Below, piece by piece: positions 61,705-64,000 of a stretch of 64,000 bases of DNA. The notes under the pieces are model-generated. The model did not search any database and was not told the origin of the DNA. It saw only the letters and a list, made by a program, of their open reading frames with translations. A program made the position numbers and the translations under genes. Position 1 is the first letter of the stretch; every line of letters begins with the position of its first letter. The stretch comes from Oxalobacteraceae bacterium (GTDB lineage Bacteria; Pseudomonadota; Gammaproteobacteria; Burkholderiales; Burkholderiaceae_D): the NCBI GenBank assembly GCA_030698225.1, contig JAUYNR010000015.1:1-64000 (forward strand), written 5' to 3'.

Positions 61705-62622
61705 GTGAATACCTTTCTTTATTTTCTGGTGGTGGTGATCTGGGGCACGACCTGGATTGCGATCAAGATGCAACTTGGCAGCGTCGCGATACCGTTGTCG
61801 ATCGCTTACCGTTTCGGGCTGGCGGCCTTGCTGCTGTTTGGCCTGCTGGCGCTGACCGGGCGCCTGAAGCGCCCTCCGGCCGGTGCCGGCAAACTGCTGC
61901 TGGCGCAGGGCGTGACCCTGTTCTGCCTGAATTTCCTGTGCTTTTACTATGCCAGCCAGTGGATTGCGAGCGGCTTGGTGGCGGTGGTGTTTTCCAGCGC
62001 GCCGTTATGGAATGCGCTCAACGGCCGCCTGTTCCTGGGGCGCAAAATCACCCCGCAAGTGATGGGCGGCGCGCTGCTGGGCATGAGCGGCATCCTGGCA
62101 CTGTTCTGGCCCGAGATGAGCCGCCATGCGGCCAGCAGCGATACCTGGCTGGGACTGGGGCTGGCGCTGCTGGGCACCCTGAGTTTTTCTGCCGGCAACC
62201 TGCTGTCGAGCGCGCTGCAGGCGCGCGGATTGACGCCGCTCTCGACCAATGCCTGGGCCATGCTGGTCGGCACCACGATCCTGCTGGCAGGCGTGGCGGT
62301 CAGCGGCACGCCGCTGACCATGGACTGGAGCCCGACCTATCTGGGCGCCTTGCTGTACCTGGCGATCCCGGGCTCGGTGGTGGGCTTTACCGCCTACCTG
62401 ATGCTGGTCGGGCGCATCGGCCCCGACCGCGCCGCCTACTCGACGGTGCTGTTCCCGGTGGTGTCGCTGAATATCTCGGCCTGGCTGGAGGGCTATCAGT
62501 GGACCGCAATCGGACTGGGCGGCTTGCTGCTGGTGATTGCCGGAAACGTGCTGGTGTTTCGCACGCCGCGCCCTTCACCGGCATTGCCGGTGCAGGCTCG
62601 CGCCGAGGGTTGTGGCGGCTGA
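61705..62622 (+). CDS. EamA/DMT-family membrane exporter
   Basis: 305 residues with ten hydrophobic segments in two EamA repeats (V-V-V-I-W-G-T-T-W-I-A-I and, in the second half, L-G-T-L-S-F-S-A-G-N-L). The start is GTG 61705, with AGGAG at the right distance. DMT members export amino acids or small metabolites; substrate unknown. It is divergent from the AraC regulator, the usual arrangement for regulator-target pairs. Confidence 0.85.
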   Translation: MNTFLYFLVVVIWGTTWIAIKMQLGSVAIPLSIAYRFGLAALLLFGLLALTGRLKRPPAGAGKLLLAQGVTLFCLNFLCFYYASQWIASGLVAVVFSSAPLWNALNGRLFLGRKITPQVMGGALLGMSGILALFWPEMSRHAASSDTWLGLGLALLGTLSFSAGNLLSSALQARGLTPLSTNAWAMLVGTTILLAGVAVSGTPLTMDWSPTYLGALLYLAIPGSVVGFTAYLMLVGRIGPDRAAYSTVLFPVVSLNISAWLEGYQWTAIGLGGLLLVIAGNVLVFRTPRPSPALPVQARAEGCGG

Positions 62623-62731
62623 TGCCAGGGAGCCGAATTATTTTGGATTGATTGCACCCCGGTGTTGCTATGCGTCAAAAGAATTGTTGATACACATCAT
62701 TTTTCATGTGTTCCGTGTAGTATGTGGAACT

Positions 62732-63520
62732 ATGAAATCTTACCTTCGCCCGTTGCTGATTGTATTGTTTCTCCTCTCAGCGTCAGCCGCCCAGGCTGCT
62801 GAGGGACCGAATTGCACGCGACCGCTGACGCTCGCCTTGCACGACCACGGTTTGTTGTATTCGGCGCAGACGGATGCCGGTATCGACAAGGATTTTGCGG
62901 ATGAATTGGTGCGCCGCAGCGGCTGCAGGATCACCGTCACCGTCATGCCGCGCGCCAGGATCTGGCAACTGATCGAGTCGGGGGCGCTGGATTTCAGTCT
63001 GTCGGGCATCACTAACGAGGCGCGCGACAAATTTGCCGGTTTTGCCTGGTATTTTTCCAACAAATATTATTTGCTGGCTCGCAAGGATGCCGGGGTGCAG
63101 CAACTGGCTGATTTTGAGAACAATCCCAAGCTGATGCTGGGCGTCATTCGCAGCTTCCGTTACAGCGAAAATGGTAATCGTCTGGTCGACAGGCTCGAAC
63201 TGGAGCGGCGCGTCGATTATGCAACGCGACTGGAACCGTTGTATCAGATTCTGGCGCTCAATCGGATCCAGGGGATGATTATCGAGCCTTTCGATTATCC
63301 TCAGGTGGAAGCCGGTTCGATCAGGTCGCTGACGACCATCATCGATCTCAACGATGCCCCCGTAGCGCACGGTCTGATCATGTCCAGGAGGGCCATTTCC
63401 GTTGCGGAGCAGGAAAAATGGCGGATTCTGGTCAACCGGATGCGCGCAGATGGCACTGTGCTGCGTATTTTTGAAAAATACTTCAACCCCACCCTTGCCG
63501 GGTCTCTGGTTAATTTCTGA
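62732..63520 (+). CDS. periplasmic solute-binding protein (family 3-like)
   Basis: 262 residues. The signal peptide ends A-Q-A-A-E. The rest follows the bacterial solute-binding family 3 pattern: L-T-L-A-L-H-D-H-G-L-L-Y, D-K-D-F-A-D-E-L-V-R-R-S-G-C, D-F-S-L-S-G-I-T-N-E-A-R-D and R-M-R-A-D-G-T-V-L-R-I-F-E-K-Y. No permease or ATPase gene is next to it; instead a CHASE-domain sensor starts 5 bp later, so it may feed a signalling pathway. ATG 62732. Confidence 0.82.
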   Translation: MKSYLRPLLIVLFLLSASAAQAAEGPNCTRPLTLALHDHGLLYSAQTDAGIDKDFADELVRRSGCRITVTVMPRARIWQLIESGALDFSLSGITNEARDKFAGFAWYFSNKYYLLARKDAGVQQLADFENNPKLMLGVIRSFRYSENGNRLVDRLELERRVDYATRLEPLYQILALNRIQGMIIEPFDYPQVEAGSIRSLTTIIDLNDAPVAHGLIMSRRAISVAEQEKWRILVNRMRADGTVLRIFEKYFNPTLAGSLVNF

Positions 63521-63525
63521 AAAGC

Positions 63526-64000
63526 ATGAAGAATTGGTTTCGCTACCAAATTCCGATCCCGCTTATTCTTGCAGCGTCGCTCAGCGTTACCTATCTGCTT
63601 TGGCAGCACGAACAACGCAATGCCACTCTTGATAAAAAAACGAGTTTTGACTTCAATCTGCGCGAGGCCACCAGCAGCATCGAGCAGCGCATGGCGGCCT
63701 ATGAACAGATAGTGCGCGGCGCGCAAGGCTTGTACGCCGCTTCCGGGGCGGTGGAGCGCGGGGAATTCCGGGCCTACATCAACGCCTTGCAACTGGGGGC
63801 AAATTATTCCGGCATCGAGGGTGTCGGCATCATGCCCATCGTGCCGTATGCGCAAAAAAATGCGCACATCGTGGCCATGCGCAGACAAGGTTTCCCCGAC
63901 TACATGATAAGACCCGAAGGCCCAAGGGGGATCTACGCCCCGGTAATTCAGCTCGAACCCTTCGTCGGCCGTAATCTGCAGGTGCTGGGCCACGATCCTT
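63526..64000 (+). CDS. CHASE-domain sensor protein, N-terminal part (runs off window)
   Basis: 158 residues are visible. TM1 (about 9-25) is followed by an extracytoplasmic CHASE domain with I-V-R-G-A-Q-G-L-Y-A-A-S-G-A-V, F-R-A-Y-I and G-I-E-G-V-G-I-M-P-I-V-P. Such proteins usually continue into a second TM helix and a histidine kinase or GGDEF/EAL output, which lies beyond 64000. Start ATG is 5 bp after the solute-binding gene, so the two should be co-transcribed. Confidence 0.8.
   Translation, partial: MKNWFRYQIPIPLILAASLSVTYLLWQHEQRNATLDKKTSFDFNLREATSSIEQRMAAYEQIVRGAQGLYAASGAVERGEFRAYINALQLGANYSGIEGVGIMPIVPYAQKNAHIVAMRRQGFPDYMIRPEGPRGIYAPVIQLEPFVGRNLQVLGHDP

Overview
The window looks like chromosome of a betaproteobacterium of the order Burkholderiales, most likely family Oxalobacteraceae (Herminiimonas/Collimonas-like). 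This rests on the GC-rich codon use, the class I phaC-phaB-phaR block, the BamD/RluD/PgeF and Mfd/IspD/IspF neighbourhoods, and a CopK homologue, a protein best known from Burkholderiales. The assignment is inference; no marker rRNA or tRNA gene is present.

Left part (1-22.7 kb) is mostly housekeeping: an IS630-type transposase tail and a broken HipA/YjjJ-like toxin gene at the edge, then yaaA, bamD (-), rluD, pgeF, phaC-phaB-phaR (polyhydroxybutyrate synthesis), rimO, a cystathionine beta-lyase gene, serB (-), mfd (-), a spermidine-synthase-like gene, a ParD/ParE pair, ispD, ispF, a DUF4404 gene and an encapsulated-ferritin-type gene. Scars of genome decay lie between them: an HsdM N-terminal remnant, a degenerate TPR gene, palindromic repeats, and a repeat inserted in frame into mfd.

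Middle part (22.8-56.2 kb) is a large copper/heavy-metal island. A Cus-type operon (copL-like, cusC, cusB with a fused CusF domain, cusA, cusF; all -) is followed by cusS-cusR (-). Then come czcE, two small exported proteins, a Tat-type multicopper oxidase, a DUF411 protein, a P1B ATPase with an unusual CPD motif, an MFS transporter, an SRPBCC protein, a DUF2933/methyltransferase/36-residue ORF module, a DUF3141 hydrolase, a DUF6629 membrane protein (-), copK (-), a second P1B ATPase with two YHS domains, an orphan DsbD N-terminal domain, a second DUF411 protein and a second HME-type RND operon (-). Matches to TGACA-N5-GTAAT lie upstream of the Cus operon, cusR/czcE, copK (one mismatch) and the second RND operon, suggesting one CusR/CopR regulon. 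A MerR-type promoter with a 20-bp spacer precedes the second ATPase gene.

Right part (56.5-64 kb) returns to general functions: envZ-ompR (-), a small exported protein, arfB (-), a CaiB-type CoA transferase (-), an AraC regulator (-) divergent from a DMT exporter, a periplasmic solute-binding protein and the start of a CHASE-domain sensor that runs off the window.

The island combines Cu(I) export across the inner membrane (two ATPases), periplasm-to-outside export (two RND tripartite pumps), Cu(I) oxidation (multicopper oxidase), periplasmic metal buffering (CusF, CopK, CzcE, Met-rich protein) and a possible thiol-redox branch (DsbD N-domain plus DUF411). No tRNA, rRNA or CRISPR array was seen. 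Functions are read from sequence motifs only.
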